DNA of 55,462 nucleotides from a virus. Position numbers and translations under genes: made by a program. The notes under the pieces are model-generated. The model saw nothing but the letters and a program-made list of their open reading frames with translations. It did not search any database and had not been told where the DNA came from. Positions 6,883 through 15,073 of this stretch are shown here, piece by piece; within the stretch, counting starts at the first letter, position 1; every line of letters starts with the position of its first letter. The stretch is from the IMG/VR virus record IMGVR_UViG_3300035182_000695, positions 90,755 to 146,216 of that record; one strand, written 5' to 3'.

Positions 6883-7332
6883 TTACTTCACTTCACTCTC
6901 CGAATCTGTTGATTTAACAGTATTCTCCGTTGATTCACTTTCGCTTTTAGAATCCGTTGCCGTTTCATTTACTGTTGTAGTTTCGCTTTCAGTTGCTCCG
7001 TTAGCAGTTGCTACATCTGTTGCCTCGTTTGAAACGCTAGTAGATTCTTCTTTTAAAATCTCATCTGCCGTTTCTACATAACCTTCTTCGCCTGGTTTTG
7101 GAGATTCCAATTTGATGTCTCCAATGTGCGTAGGAGTCTCAGTATCGCTTTCTCCTGCGATAGCTTTAGCAAGCGTTTCATTTGTATCAGGAGTGTGTTT
7201 ACTTTCTTCTGATTCTTCTACCGCTTCGATTGTTTTTCCTTGCTCATCTACTTTACCTGCGATTCTATCAGCTAAGTGTTGGTTTGCTACTGGAGCTTTG
7301 TTTTCTTCTGGTGTACTGTTTTCTGTTGACAT
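6883..7332 (-). CDS. acidic Ser/Thr/Glu-rich low-complexity protein (149 aa)
   Basis: No hydrophobic segment and no folded-domain pattern are visible. The N-terminal half has an imperfect repeat (LADRIAGKVDEQGKTIE / LAKAIAGESDTETPT). The C-terminal half is a run of SETTTVNETATDSKSE-type sequence. Probably intrinsically disordered, perhaps a scaffold-like or host-interacting protein (speculative). It is the last gene before a terminator. Confidence 0.65.
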   Translation of the reverse strand: MSTENSTPEENKAPVANQHLADRIAGKVDEQGKTIEAVEESEESKHTPDTNETLAKAIAGESDTETPTHIGDIKLESPKPGEEGYVETADEILKEESTSVSNEATDVATANGATESETTTVNETATDSKSESESTENTVKSTDSESEVK

Positions 7333-7362
7333 TTTGTTTTTGTTTTTATGGTTTATAATTAA

Positions 7363-7632
7363 TTATCCTATGTCGCTTCTTAAAGCGTTTGACTCAAGAA
7401 AAGAATAGTTGTCTATTGGTTGTGGGTTTTTTTCTATTTCAGTTAAGAAATCAAAAACATCTTTTAATGTCGCTTTAAAAAAAACATTCTCTCTTATAGG
7501 AATATAATTCCCTTTTTGAGGCGTTTTAGCTTTTTCAACATCGAAGTTGTTTTCTTCGTTTTCGTATGAAGGTACTATTACATTGTACCCGTTTGCAATT
7601 CGCTGAATAGCGATACTGTTTCCAAATCTCAT
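7363..7632 (-). CDS. hypothetical protein (89 aa)
   Basis: A soluble protein with an N-terminal beta-like stretch (SIAIQRIANGYNVIVPSYENE) and a helical C-terminal half (FKATLKDVFDFLTEIEKN). Phage proteins with this RIANGYxV...DVFxFLxEI layout are common as short uncharacterised genes, but I cannot name a family. Confidence 0.6.
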   Translation of the reverse strand: MRFGNSIAIQRIANGYNVIVPSYENEENNFDVEKAKTPQKGNYIPIRENVFFKATLKDVFDFLTEIEKNPQPIDNYSFLESNALRSDIG

Positions 7633-7657
7633 TTATTTTATTTTTTATGGGTTTATA

Positions 7658-7888
7658 CTAACTGGCTTGTTCCTCACTAGGCTGACTATTCTTAAACTCT
7701 ACAAGCGTAGCCATATCGCTTTCAGCTTGCGCAATATCTTCTTGAATATCTTTCTTCTCATCAAACAATTTCTGTCTCGCTGAGCTTTCTGTACAATCTT
7801 TAATGGAGTTGCAGCAATCTACAAGTTCTTTTTTTAAAGAGTCAATTTCTGTTTGTTGTTCTTTTATTTGGTCGTCTATCTGTGCCAT
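7658..7888 (-). CDS. short coiled-coil protein (76 aa)
   Basis: Almost entirely heptad-like helix (IDDQIKEQQTEIDSLKKELV ... DIQEDIAQAESDMATLVEF), with a pair of cysteines (DCCNS) in the middle. Likely an oligomeric structural or accessory protein. Function unknown. Confidence 0.6.
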   Translation of the reverse strand: MAQIDDQIKEQQTEIDSLKKELVDCCNSIKDCTESSARQKLFDEKKDIQEDIAQAESDMATLVEFKNSQPSEEQAS

Positions 7889-7892
7889 GGTT

Positions 7893-8273
7893 TTATTTTT
7901 TAAAAAATTTTACGAAAATTATTTGTTTTGCTTTTATTGTTATTGAGCATTCTGATATTTTACAATCTGTTGACATATCGAATATGTCTTTCTGATTTTG
8001 ATTTTGTGCGACTTCATCAAAATACGTTTTATTGTACTTAACATTGGCTTGTTTGATGTAAGCATCAACAGAAGACAAGCAATTTAAAATATCAACGGCT
8101 TGAACTCTTATTAAGATTATCTCAGAGTCTTCTAGCTTAGGCATAAACTCTTCTGCGTTGTTAACTATAAATTCGTCTTTCAACAATTCATCATCTTTAT
8201 CGAATAATCTTTTTAATTCAATGGTTGAATCAGAATCTTTTTTGTTTGTTATTGTTATTGTTTGTGTTTCCAT
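7893..8273 (-). CDS. hypothetical protein (126 aa)
   Basis: A mixed alpha/beta soluble protein with no recognised motif. The N-terminus is acidic and Thr/Lys-rich (METQTITITNKKDSDSTIEL); a helical middle (VDILNCLSSVDAYIKQ) and a short beta C-terminus (CSITIKAKQIIFVKFF) follow. It begins 4 bases after the zinc-finger gene's stop. Confidence 0.55.
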   Translation of the reverse strand: METQTITITNKKDSDSTIELKRLFDKDDELLKDEFIVNNAEEFMPKLEDSEIILIRVQAVDILNCLSSVDAYIKQANVKYNKTYFDEVAQNQNQKDIFDMSTDCKISECSITIKAKQIIFVKFFKK

Positions 8274-8277
8274 TTTT

Positions 8278-8679
8278 TTATTTATTATATTTTTTAGTTC
8301 TCCATTCTTGGAATTTTTTGTTGTTATCTTCGCTGTAAATCAAATCAAATCCAACATACTCAGAAAATTCAAACCAATCTTTTGATAAATCCAGCTGCCA
8401 CCAATTACTAGCTATTCTGTGCTTTTTACAAGTTGGAGTTGTTGTTGTTTTAGCAAAAGAATCAATGTCATCTTGAGCTAAATCACACTCGCATATTGCG
8501 CATTTTTTCCACTTGTCATTATATTCTTTAACAATTCCAAGTTCTATTTTACACAATTGTAAATTTGCGTAATCTCTATACTTATTATGCTCTTTACAAG
8601 TTAAAACTAAATCAGTTGCTTGAATCGAATTGATTTCTTCTAATGATAATTGCTTATTACAAATATGGCAGCCTTTCAT
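8278..8679 (-). CDS. protein with two tandem CxxC...CxxH zinc fingers (133 aa)
   Basis: Two copies of a short putative zinc-binding unit: CHICNKQLSLEEINSIQ...CKEH (residues ~4-31) and CAICECDLAQDDIDSF...CKKH (~59-85). Each is followed by a similar segment (YANLQLCKIELG / NWWQLDLSKDW), so the protein is an internal duplication. Such fingers could bind nucleic acid or protein; no specific family recognised. Confidence 0.65.
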   Translation of the reverse strand: MKGCHICNKQLSLEEINSIQATDLVLTCKEHNKYRDYANLQLCKIELGIVKEYNDKWKKCAICECDLAQDDIDSFAKTTTTPTCKKHRIASNWWQLDLSKDWFEFSEYVGFDLIYSEDNNKKFQEWRTKKYNK

Positions 8680-8684
8680 TTGTT

Positions 8685-8900
8685 TTATTTTTTACAAAGT
8701 AAGTTTAAAAAGTATTCTGCGGCGTTGTTAGCGATGATGTGTCTATCTTCTGCATTCATAACTTTTTTACCAGTCTTCTTAGCATACCAAGTCCAATTGT
8801 CTTTGTAAGCCATTGCGATATTTGCAGACCAAGCTTGTCTTAATTCTTTATCTTCTTCCAACTGTTTAAATAGTTCGCTGCTTTTTACATCTTTTGCCAT
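8685..8900 (-). CDS. hypothetical protein (71 aa)
   Basis: A small, mainly helical soluble protein (SSELFKQLEEDKELRQAW ... HIIANNAAEYFLNLL). No membrane segment and no recognisable motif. It lies 6 bases upstream of the zinc-finger gene's start. Confidence 0.55.
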   Translation of the reverse strand: MAKDVKSSELFKQLEEDKELRQAWSANIAMAYKDNWTWYAKKTGKKVMNAEDRHIIANNAAEYFLNLLCKK

Positions 8901-8917
8901 TTTATCAATTTTAAAAA

Positions 8918-9226
8918 TTAATGTTTGTTTTTTTTATTTTTCTTTTTCGATTTACGGAATTCAAATTCACATTTCTGTCTATCAAGTTTTCTCTTCATAG
9001 ATTTAATTTCAGTTTGCATTGCTCTAATCTTAGAATTGTTTTTAAAACGATTCTCTTCGAGATGTTCGATTCTCTCATTAAGCTGCTCATCTCTTGCAAT
9101 CTGCTTTCTTTTAAAGAATCTTAATAAATTGTGTAATTCATTTCTGAAAATTTTAATTAGAATTAAGATTATTGCTCCAATTATTGTATAACAAGTTAAT
9201 TGTCCAAGCGTAGTTATTTCTAGCAT
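8918..9226 (-). CDS. N-terminally anchored basic coiled-coil protein (102 aa)
   Basis: An N-terminal membrane segment (about 9-27, LTCYTIIGAIILILIKIF) is followed by a long positively charged helix with heptad character (about 38-90) and a Lys-rich end (FRKSKKKNKKNKH). The topology resembles an inner-membrane i-spanin or a virion membrane protein; no partner is adjacent, so neither is claimed. Confidence 0.6.
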   Translation of the reverse strand: MLEITTLGQLTCYTIIGAIILILIKIFRNELHNLLRFFKRKQIARDEQLNERIEHLEENRFKNNSKIRAMQTEIKSMKRKLDRQKCEFEFRKSKKKNKKNKH

Positions 9227-9229
9227 AGT

Positions 9230-9595
9230 TTATTTTTTATAGTGTTTGAAAACGAACATCAAAATAACATCAATAACATTTTTTGAAGTGTGTATTTCCG
9301 TATCGTATTTTATGGTGTAAAAACCATCGATTTCAGAAAGCTCAATATCTTTAAATTTATCGGGAGGTATATTTGTGTGTTCTAAATATCCCATTGCTAA
9401 CGGTAAACTAAATGCAGGATACATTTTTGCTCCTGTAATTTTCTCAAGCCATCCGCCATCTCCAAGCTCGCCTTGCTCATCGTAAGAGTAGAATGTGTTT
9501 TCGCAATTGAATCCATTAGCCTTCGCTTGCTTTGCAATTTCAAAAGAGCATACGCTTGATTTGAATAGTTCTTGTAAGTCAATAATTTTTTTCAT
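9230..9595 (-). CDS. hypothetical protein (121 aa)
   Basis: The opening (VCSFEIAKQAKANGFNCENTF) resembles that of short uncharacterised phage proteins in which a helix is followed by an aromatic segment. No catalytic motif is visible. Its start has the AAATAAGTATG context seen at several genes here. Confidence 0.55.
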   Translation of the reverse strand: MKKIIDLQELFKSSVCSFEIAKQAKANGFNCENTFYSYDEQGELGDGGWLEKITGAKMYPAFSLPLAMGYLEHTNIPPDKFKDIELSEIDGFYTIKYDTEIHTSKNVIDVILMFVFKHYKK

Positions 9596-9606
9596 ACTTA
9601 TTTATT

Positions 9607-10413
9607 TTACATTAATTGTTTTATGAATTTAGGTAACTTGTTTTTTGGTTTTTTGTTTTTTGCAATTGCTTTCGCTATATCTAATCTATATTGCGGGTGT
9701 TGAGCAATATCTTTTTTAGGATGAAATACATTTTCAGGCAGTAATAAAAATTCATCTATGTTCCATTCTCCCATCCAAACTATACTCTTCAACTCGAAAG
9801 GCTCGCATACAATTAAATCGCTTTGCATAGCAATTGTATTAAGCATAACTTCAACATAAAATAATTTCTTATGCTCGTTTGCGTATTTACTAATTGACTC
9901 AAGCATTTGTTTAGACATACCGATACCGCAAGCCATAGAGTAGTAGTAAGGTGCGCCTATCTTAGCTTCTTTGTAAACATTTCTCCAATGCCAATCTAAT
10001 AAGTCATCGTCCTTTAATGTATTGTTTGATGTTATTAAATCGTACTGAGAATATTTGTTATGTAAGTTTTTTATTACATCAATGTTTGGAATAAAAACAT
10101 CGTCCTCAAAAATCCAAACGAAATCGTATGATTTATCTACTTCGCAAAAGTGATGAAGCATTTTATCAAAAGCAATTGTGTCTTTTTTAATGTGCGTAGC
10201 ATCGCTATTAATGTTAGTGCCTGTATATCCTTTTGATGCGCACTCTTTATCATCTATTTGTATTAAAGATAAATTAGAGCTAACATTTGTTATTTTATCA
10301 TTTGAGTCAGCAACTATAAAAACATCGAACTCAGACTCACTTTTAAGCAAGCTGGCAAACGCAATCGTCTCATTGAATGGTTTTACCGTTAAGAATATTA
10401 CCGCTGTCTTCAT
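9607..10413 (-). CDS. glycosyltransferase-like protein, GT-A type (268 aa)
   Basis: A Rossmann-like start (MKTAVIFLTVKPFNETIAFA), a strand ending in an acidic metal-binding motif (VWIFEDDVFIP) and a following pocket helix are typical of GT-A nucleotide-sugar transferases. I chose the ATG at 10413, because the in-frame ATG at 10443 would overlap the 56-aa gene upstream and adds a non-conserved stretch. With the second transferase at 14337-15071 it could glycosylate capsid or surface proteins (inference). Donor and acceptor cannot be read from sequence. Confidence 0.75.
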   Translation of the reverse strand: MKTAVIFLTVKPFNETIAFASLLKSESEFDVFIVADSNDKITNVSSNLSLIQIDDKECASKGYTGTNINSDATHIKKDTIAFDKMLHHFCEVDKSYDFVWIFEDDVFIPNIDVIKNLHNKYSQYDLITSNNTLKDDDLLDWHWRNVYKEAKIGAPYYYSMACGIGMSKQMLESISKYANEHKKLFYVEVMLNTIAMQSDLIVCEPFELKSIVWMGEWNIDEFLLLPENVFHPKKDIAQHPQYRLDIAKAIAKNKKPKNKLPKFIKQLM

Positions 10414-10417
10414 TCGT

Positions 10418-10588
10418 CTATTTGTCTTTGATATAGAATTCAATATTTTTTCTGGCTTCGCTCACGTCAGCTAAATCTTTTTTCGCTTTTTGAGTTGGCC
10501 AAGCAATTGCGGCTTCTTGTAAATTTTTTTCGTATTTAAGAAGCTGCTTATTTGCTTTTTCTAATACTGATAGTGGAACTTTATACAT
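10418..10588 (-). CDS. small helical protein (56 aa)
   Basis: ATG 10588 in an AAATAAGTATG context, TAG at 10418, four bases before the glycosyltransferase ATG. The product is one or two charged helices (LEKANKQLLKYEKNLQEAA ... LADVSEARKNIEFYIKDK) with no membrane segment. Function unknown. Confidence 0.6.
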   Translation of the reverse strand: MYKVPLSVLEKANKQLLKYEKNLQEAAIAWPTQKAKKDLADVSEARKNIEFYIKDK

Positions 10589-10598
10589 ACTTATTTTT

Positions 10599-10757
10599 TT
10601 ATTTTGGTTTGACGAAAATTAACAACAGCATTATTAAAAATACAGATAGTGCTAAGAACACATACATTGATTTTTCTCTCATTGTAAATGCTGTTTTATA
10701 TCTCATAAAAGACGTGTATAAAAACACTAAGCATAATAATATCAAAGTTAATTTCAT
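10599..10757 (-). CDS. small two-TM protein (52 aa)
   Basis: ATG 10757 immediately follows the stop of the 156-aa gene. Two hydrophobic segments (LTLILLCLVFLYTSF and MYVFLALSVFLIMLLLIF) flank a short basic loop (MRYKTAFTMREK). Compact two-TM proteins of this size are often phage holins, but here the genome is full of small membrane proteins, so the role is open. Confidence 0.6.
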   Translation of the reverse strand: MKLTLILLCLVFLYTSFMRYKTAFTMREKSMYVFLALSVFLIMLLLIFVKPK

Positions 10758-11228
10758 TTACTTTTTAATTTGCTGTTTTTGTTTCTCGTACTCTTCGATA
10801 ACTAATTTACCGTATTCTAAGAACATAACAATTTTTGTTTGCTCTGATAGATTGGCATCAACAGCCATTAAGTCAACGCATCTGAACAAATGTTTATTAC
10901 TACTCATCTCACTAGCTCTGCCTAAATTTACATCTAACGCATCGCTCTCAAGCTTTTGATTTTCTGTTAACTGAAACTGCTTTGTGTTTAACTTCTCCAT
11001 ACCAAGAGATAGTTGACATTGCATATTAAATTCTCTTACGAATTCGTGCGGTTGTTTATTGAATAAACGAACAGTATCTACTTGAGCTGTTTCGACTCTA
11101 CCACTCTGGTATGTATCAATTAAGTTAACAATGTTGTCGCCAACTTTCTCTGCCGATTTTACGCAACCGTGAGTTTGGATTTGTATTCTTTTACCGAATA
11201 CGTTTATTGTTTTAATTTCTAATTCCAT
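10758..11228 (-). CDS. hypothetical protein (156 aa)
   Basis: A short beta N-terminus (IKTINVFGKRIQIQTHG), then a largely helical region with abundant Gln/Glu ending in EEYEKQKQQIKK. No recognised motif or membrane segment. First gene downstream of the tRNA. Confidence 0.55.
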   Translation of the reverse strand: MELEIKTINVFGKRIQIQTHGCVKSAEKVGDNIVNLIDTYQSGRVETAQVDTVRLFNKQPHEFVREFNMQCQLSLGMEKLNTKQFQLTENQKLESDALDVNLGRASEMSSNKHLFRCVDLMAVDANLSEQTKIVMFLEYGKLVIEEYEKQKQQIKK

Positions 11229-11248
11229 CCTTATTTGTTTTTTACAAG

Positions 11249-11320
11249 TTTTCTCTCAGAGACTCGAACTCCAATTTTGATAACCAAAATATCACGTCCT
11301 GCCAATTAGACGAAGAGAAA
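11249..11320 (-). tRNA. tRNA-Gln (anticodon UUG)
   Basis: The minus strand folds as a full cloverleaf. The acceptor TTTCTCT/AGAGAAA has discriminator A, and the D stem GTCT/GGAC has an AATTGGCA loop. The anticodon stem TGATA/TATCA carries the loop TTTTGGT with anticodon TTG. The variable loop is 4 bases, and the T arm TGGAG/CTCTG has loop TTCGAGT. The first pair is U-A, as in bacterial tRNA-Gln, and CCA is not encoded. The T stem has two G-U pairs, so it is somewhat weak. It may support translation of the CAA-rich (Gln) low-GC genes. Confidence 0.9.
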
Positions 11321-11328
11321 ATTTAATT

Positions 11329-11643
11329 TTAAAATCTTATCGTTTTGCAACTGCTAAACGTGTTTACGAAGATACTAATTATTGGAGTAATAATCAATAT
11401 CAAAATCTTCAACACAATACTGAACTTATCAACAAAATAGAATGGAACTCCTATCATAGTCGAAACTAATTCAAGCTTATCGTCATCTATTTTGTAAGTA
11501 GTAAAGTTATGATACATAAAATTGTTTATCAATGTGAAAACTCCAATTAGCGTGTACATAAGCAAACACATTGGGATTAAAATTATTGACGCAACAATAA
11601 ATGAAAGTGTTCTGAAAAAATATTGAATTACTATCATAATCAT
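11329..11643 (-). CDS. multi-TM membrane protein (104 aa)
   Basis: Three hydrophobic stretches are visible: FFRTLSFIVASIILIPMCLL, the linked LMYTLIGVFTLINNFM, and near the C-terminus FSIVLKILILIITPIISIFV. The tail is short and basic. No family recognised. It lies just upstream of the tRNA in the transcript. Confidence 0.6.
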   Translation of the reverse strand: MIMIVIQYFFRTLSFIVASIILIPMCLLMYTLIGVFTLINNFMYHNFTTYKIDDDKLELVSTMIGVPFYFVDKFSIVLKILILIITPIISIFVNTFSSCKTIRF

Positions 11644-11644
11644 T

Positions 11645-11875
11645 TTATCCTTTTGTTAATACTAAAATTGTTTTTCCGTCTTTCAGATAATTCTCTCTCA
11701 ATTCATAAATCATACGCTGAGCATTAATTAAATTGTCTCCAATACATTTTACTGAAATAAAAAAAGTGTCTTTAATTACTGAAATATCATCTTCATTAAA
11801 CATACGCAAAAGGTCCGACTTTAAATCGGACGCATTTGCATTTATGTTTTTTATATTGATTTTCATTACAGTCAT
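11645..11875 (-). CDS. hypothetical protein (76 aa)
   Basis: A small alpha/beta protein (MKINIKNINANASDLKSDLL ... TFFISVKCIGDNLI ... TILVLTKG). A second ATG three codons in (MKIN) is an equally good start. No motif recognised. Confidence 0.55.
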   Translation of the reverse strand: MTVMKINIKNINANASDLKSDLLRMFNEDDISVIKDTFFISVKCIGDNLINAQRMIYELRENYLKDGKTILVLTKG

Positions 11876-11877
11876 AA

Positions 11878-12438
11878 TTACTTCATTTGAATAATTTTAC
11901 CTTCCGATTGAACAACTTCTACTGCGTCTGTTGCTGATGCAGAAATAGCTTCGTCTTTAGTTTTCGGCTCGATTTTATTTTTGTTTACAAAAACTTTAGT
12001 AGTTTTTAGTTTAGCAACCGAATCTTCCACTTTTTTAATATCAATTAAAGTATCTCTGATGAAATTTTTATCAACGTGATATTTAGCGTTCTCTCCTACA
12101 AATACAATGTATTTTGATTTAGCTTTGTCTTTCAACCATTGAATTTTTTCCTCTTCTGTTTTACCGTCTGTGTCGATATAGTAAAGAATACGAACTCTAT
12201 GTTTAGCTGTTCTAATACTTAATTGCCCTTGTAAATCGACAAGCATTTTATTCATCTTAGCCTTGTCCTTTTCTACGCAATGAGTAAGTATCTCTAGCAG
12301 AACTCTCGGAACGCTTTTCTCTACTATTTTAACGCCGCTCATATCAGGCGCTTTTACTTCTGCGTTTACTGATACGGAATCTGTATTAGACATTCCGTCG
12401 TTTTCTTCTGTTGACATTCCGTCGTTTTCTGTTGTCAT
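11878..12438 (-). CDS. hypothetical protein (186 aa)
   Basis: The N-terminus contains two near-identical short repeats (TENDGMS / TEENDGMS). The central part looks folded (VPRVLLEILTHCVEKDKAKM ... RILYYIDTDGKTEEEKIQWL ... YIVFVGENAKYHV). The last ~35 residues are Thr/Ala/Glu-rich. No family recognised. Confidence 0.6.
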   Translation of the reverse strand: MTTENDGMSTEENDGMSNTDSVSVNAEVKAPDMSGVKIVEKSVPRVLLEILTHCVEKDKAKMNKMLVDLQGQLSIRTAKHRVRILYYIDTDGKTEEEKIQWLKDKAKSKYIVFVGENAKYHVDKNFIRDTLIDIKKVEDSVAKLKTTKVFVNKNKIEPKTKDEAISASATDAVEVVQSEGKIIQMK

Positions 12439-12462
12439 AAATCTATTTTTTTTAGTGTTTAA

Positions 12463-12801
12463 TTATTTGTTGTAAGTTCCTTGTACATCTCTTAATTTTC
12501 TGTCTTCTGAACGCTTATTCATCCACATTAAAGCTTCATCAAGCTTTGTGATTACCATTGATGTATCCCTTGATGCTAACGGACCAACATTTACGGTCTC
12601 AAGATATGTTTTAACTGATTGTATTAATGTTTCAGAGAAAACACCTTCTTGTCTAAGCATAGAAGCATCTTCTTTGTTTCCTTTACAGAATACAATTTCT
12701 ATTCCTTCTCCGTCTTCAATTCCTGCGTCTGTGATTTTGAAAGTTGGCACTTTATATGTAGCGCCTTCAATTACTGTTTCGATGATTTTTGGATTTTTCA
12801 T
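12463..12801 (-). CDS. hypothetical protein (112 aa)
   Basis: A soluble alpha/beta protein beginning with IIETVIEGATYKVPTFKITD and ending in a helical, charged segment. It lies 17 bases upstream of the region holding the two capsid-like paralogues. Function unknown. Confidence 0.55.
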   Translation of the reverse strand: MKNPKIIETVIEGATYKVPTFKITDAGIEDGEGIEIVFCKGNKEDASMLRQEGVFSETLIQSVKTYLETVNVGPLASRDTSMVITKLDEALMWMNKRSEDRKLRDVQGTYNK

Positions 12802-12818
12802 ATTTATTTTTTTAGTTG

Positions 12819-13547
12819 TTATTTGAATTCGTTATTTGTTCTTTTATGAAATCTATCTGATAGCATTCTCATTTTAAACAAATTAATTTTGTGTTTAAAA
12901 TAAAGTTTAAGTAGTTTAAATAATCCGCCATTGAATGTTTGTTCAATAACTACATATTTTCTAAGCTCTGATTTAGCCATCTCTCTTACAAAATCTTTAT
13001 ACGAAACCTTGTAATGTTTTATAGGAAATATAGTAATGAATAATGTAGATTTTGATTTTACGCTAAATGAAATATGTGTTCTTGAATTAACTTCTTTTGT
13101 ATTAAAAGTATTAATGTCTGCGATATTATTCTGTTGTTGATAACAATCAATAGCATTTAGTATTACAGTAGGTTGAGAAAATTCTTTTCCATTAGCATCA
13201 GCTTTATGAAACCTTAGTGAGCTTGGCATATATCTTTCTCTATCAATAGGGTTAAATGAAACCCTTAGGCCACCAATAATAATTTTTGACTCTAACGCAA
13301 TTCTACTATTTATCATTCTCATAGCGCCAAGTCCACCGCCAGGAATGTCTTGATTGTTTAGATAAGTGATTTTTAACCCTTCTTTTTCTTGAACAGATTC
13401 TAGCCCAAATATTGCGTGTTCAATATCTTTATCTGTTGTATTTTCATACATAAAAGCAATAGGCTCTTTTTCGTAAGCGTATAAGTCATACAACTTAAAG
13501 TACTTCGGAAATAAATATTCGAGTAATTTTTTAAATAATGTTTTCAT
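12819..13547 (-). CDS. capsid-like beta-rich protein, paralogue 2 (242 aa)
   Basis: It aligns by eye with the capsid candidate at 5583-6341 over about 130 residues. Shared features include FMYENTTDKDIEHAIFG versus IEYQNTNVGDVTAVLFG, a D-x-NGK turn (ADANGKEFSQP), a YQQQNNIADI segment like YQQQSDILDV, and a final strand TLFITIFP like TLVISMFP. A basic C-terminal extension (about 190-242) is unique to this copy. Likely a minor capsid, penton or spike-base protein (inference). Confidence 0.65.
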   Translation of the reverse strand: MKTLFKKLLEYLFPKYFKLYDLYAYEKEPIAFMYENTTDKDIEHAIFGLESVQEKEGLKITYLNNQDIPGGGLGAMRMINSRIALESKIIIGGLRVSFNPIDRERYMPSSLRFHKADANGKEFSQPTVILNAIDCYQQQNNIADINTFNTKEVNSRTHISFSVKSKSTLFITIFPIKHYKVSYKDFVREMAKSELRKYVVIEQTFNGGLFKLLKLYFKHKINLFKMRMLSDRFHKRTNNEFK

Positions 13548-13558
13548 ACTGTCTTTTT

Positions 13559-14326
13559 TTAGTTTGTTAAAAAATAAAGCTGCCCTCTTTGTTGAATTTT
13601 TTTTGCATTTTCTTCCGCTTCTTTGTAATCGTGTTCGGTGTGCAAGCTCTTAGGAGAATTATTTTTATCTAATTGGTCAGTATAGAATTCTTTTGTTTCG
13701 CTATTCCATATATGCACTAATCTATCAAAAGAAGTTCTCCAAATAATTAATCCTTGAATCATATCAGCACTTGAATCATCTATCGTAAATTTTATATTAG
13801 AATCATTTTCGCACTCAAGTAATGAGTTGTAATATTTATCAGGATATACTTGTACTGTTATTTTACTATTTGCTGGAATTTTAAATACCAAAAATGAGTT
13901 TGAACTTATTTTAAAACCCGCCAATGATTCTAATTCATAAACACTATTATTATTAGATTTTGCTTCGCTTATTTTAATTGGCGATACAATAACTTTACCG
14001 TCTGCATTTATACAACAAAAAGAAATATCTTCTGAAATCATTTTAGATTCTAAATTAGAAGCTTGAATTGCAACTAAGCCAATTCTAAAAGGCTTATGCG
14101 CAGATTGTCTTAGTATGTGACCGTAAGTTGTTTTTGCGCCGTAATTAATATTGCTTGCTTGCAAATTTGCAATTGATATACCAAGTTCGCTACCGTAATT
14201 TACTCTCTCCATAAATAGCGATTCTCCAAAAAGAATACAATCTTTTGTCTCATTGCATTCGTTTGTAATTTCTACAACAAAAGGGTCTTTCAAGTCTTTT
14301 TTATTTTCTAAATTTTCTGTTTTCAT
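13559..14326 (-). CDS. capsid-like beta-rich protein, paralogue 3 (255 aa)
   Basis: Residues ~14-170 match the capsid candidate: DPFVVEITNE versus DPYVIEYQNT, VNYGSELGISIANLQASN versus TNYGNPVGVQITNLQANT, YGHILRQSAHKPFRIG versus YGRLLAQSNNKNFKIG, and a final strand KITVQVYP. The C-terminal ~85 residues are different and include a polar helical tail (EAEENAKKIQQRGQLYFL). It is 11 bases upstream of paralogue 2 and 10 bases downstream of a glycosyltransferase. Probably a minor capsid or vertex protein (inference). Confidence 0.7.
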   Translation of the reverse strand: MKTENLENKKDLKDPFVVEITNECNETKDCILFGESLFMERVNYGSELGISIANLQASNINYGAKTTYGHILRQSAHKPFRIGLVAIQASNLESKMISEDISFCCINADGKVIVSPIKISEAKSNNNSVYELESLAGFKISSNSFLVFKIPANSKITVQVYPDKYYNSLLECENDSNIKFTIDDSSADMIQGLIIWRTSFDRLVHIWNSETKEFYTDQLDKNNSPKSLHTEHDYKEAEENAKKIQQRGQLYFLTN

Positions 14327-14336
14327 ACTGATTTGT

Positions 14337-15071
14337 TTATAGTTGTTTTCTGAATATTTTTGATTTCTGCATTTCTTTTATTGAGCTTTCATACATACTA
14401 AACCCATCATCTGTTTTAAAGTCTTCAAAGTTAGTTTCTATACAACTCTGATTTAAAATATATGCGTTGTGATAAGCGTTTGATTTATATCTTATACAAA
14501 GTTCGTCTTTCTCATAACCTGTTCCAAAAAGACTTCTATCGAATCCTCCAATAGTGTGAATTATTTTAGTTTCTATAAAATAGATTCCTTTAATAACATT
14601 ATTTTCAGGTTCGCAAATAGTTTGCATCTGCTCAGTATTGCCATTCAAGAAAGATGTAATTATTGTTTTATCAATTCCTGTTTTTATTGATAGCACGCCA
14701 GCCCAACCAAACATCTCATTATTTGATTTAAGTAAGTCTAAAGCCCAATTCTCATTTACGAAAATGCTAGTGGGGAAAACGCAAATAAAATCTTCTGTTA
14801 CTTCCTTAAACAATTTATTATATGCTTCGTAAATAGAAATTTCTTCGCTCTCTTCAAAGTAATGTTTTTTTACAATTGGATTAAATTGGCTTGGAGAAAA
14901 GCACTCTGTTATTTTTTTAGAGTAGTATTGAATCATTGAGTCTTTACTTGCATTGTTAAGTATGTACAGAACTATATTAGCGCCATTTGATGTAGCTATT
15001 AAGTTTTCTATACATAATCTCATTTGTTTGTAGTTATCTTTAACTACTATGCAAACTGCAATTGATTTCAT
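14337..15071 (-). CDS. family-2-type glycosyltransferase (244 aa)
   Basis: The GT-A start SIAVCIVVKDNYKQMRLCIENL with a following LYILNNASKD (nucleotide-binding D of GT2 families) and a later GGFDRSLFGTGYEKDELCIR segment, the usual acceptor-side GGFD...E.D motif, identify it as GT2-like. It lies beside the capsid-like paralogues, which makes capsid or spike glycosylation plausible (inference). The exact sugar is unknown. Confidence 0.8.
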   Translation of the reverse strand: MKSIAVCIVVKDNYKQMRLCIENLIATSNGANIVLYILNNASKDSMIQYYSKKITECFSPSQFNPIVKKHYFEESEEISIYEAYNKLFKEVTEDFICVFPTSIFVNENWALDLLKSNNEMFGWAGVLSIKTGIDKTIITSFLNGNTEQMQTICEPENNVIKGIYFIETKIIHTIGGFDRSLFGTGYEKDELCIRYKSNAYHNAYILNQSCIETNFEDFKTDDGFSMYESSIKEMQKSKIFRKQL

Positions 15072-15073
15072 AC

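Noticed and set aside
10414-10443. Upstream start for the glycosyltransferase at 10443
   Set aside because: It would overlap the 56-aa gene; the GT-A fold begins at MKTAVIFL.
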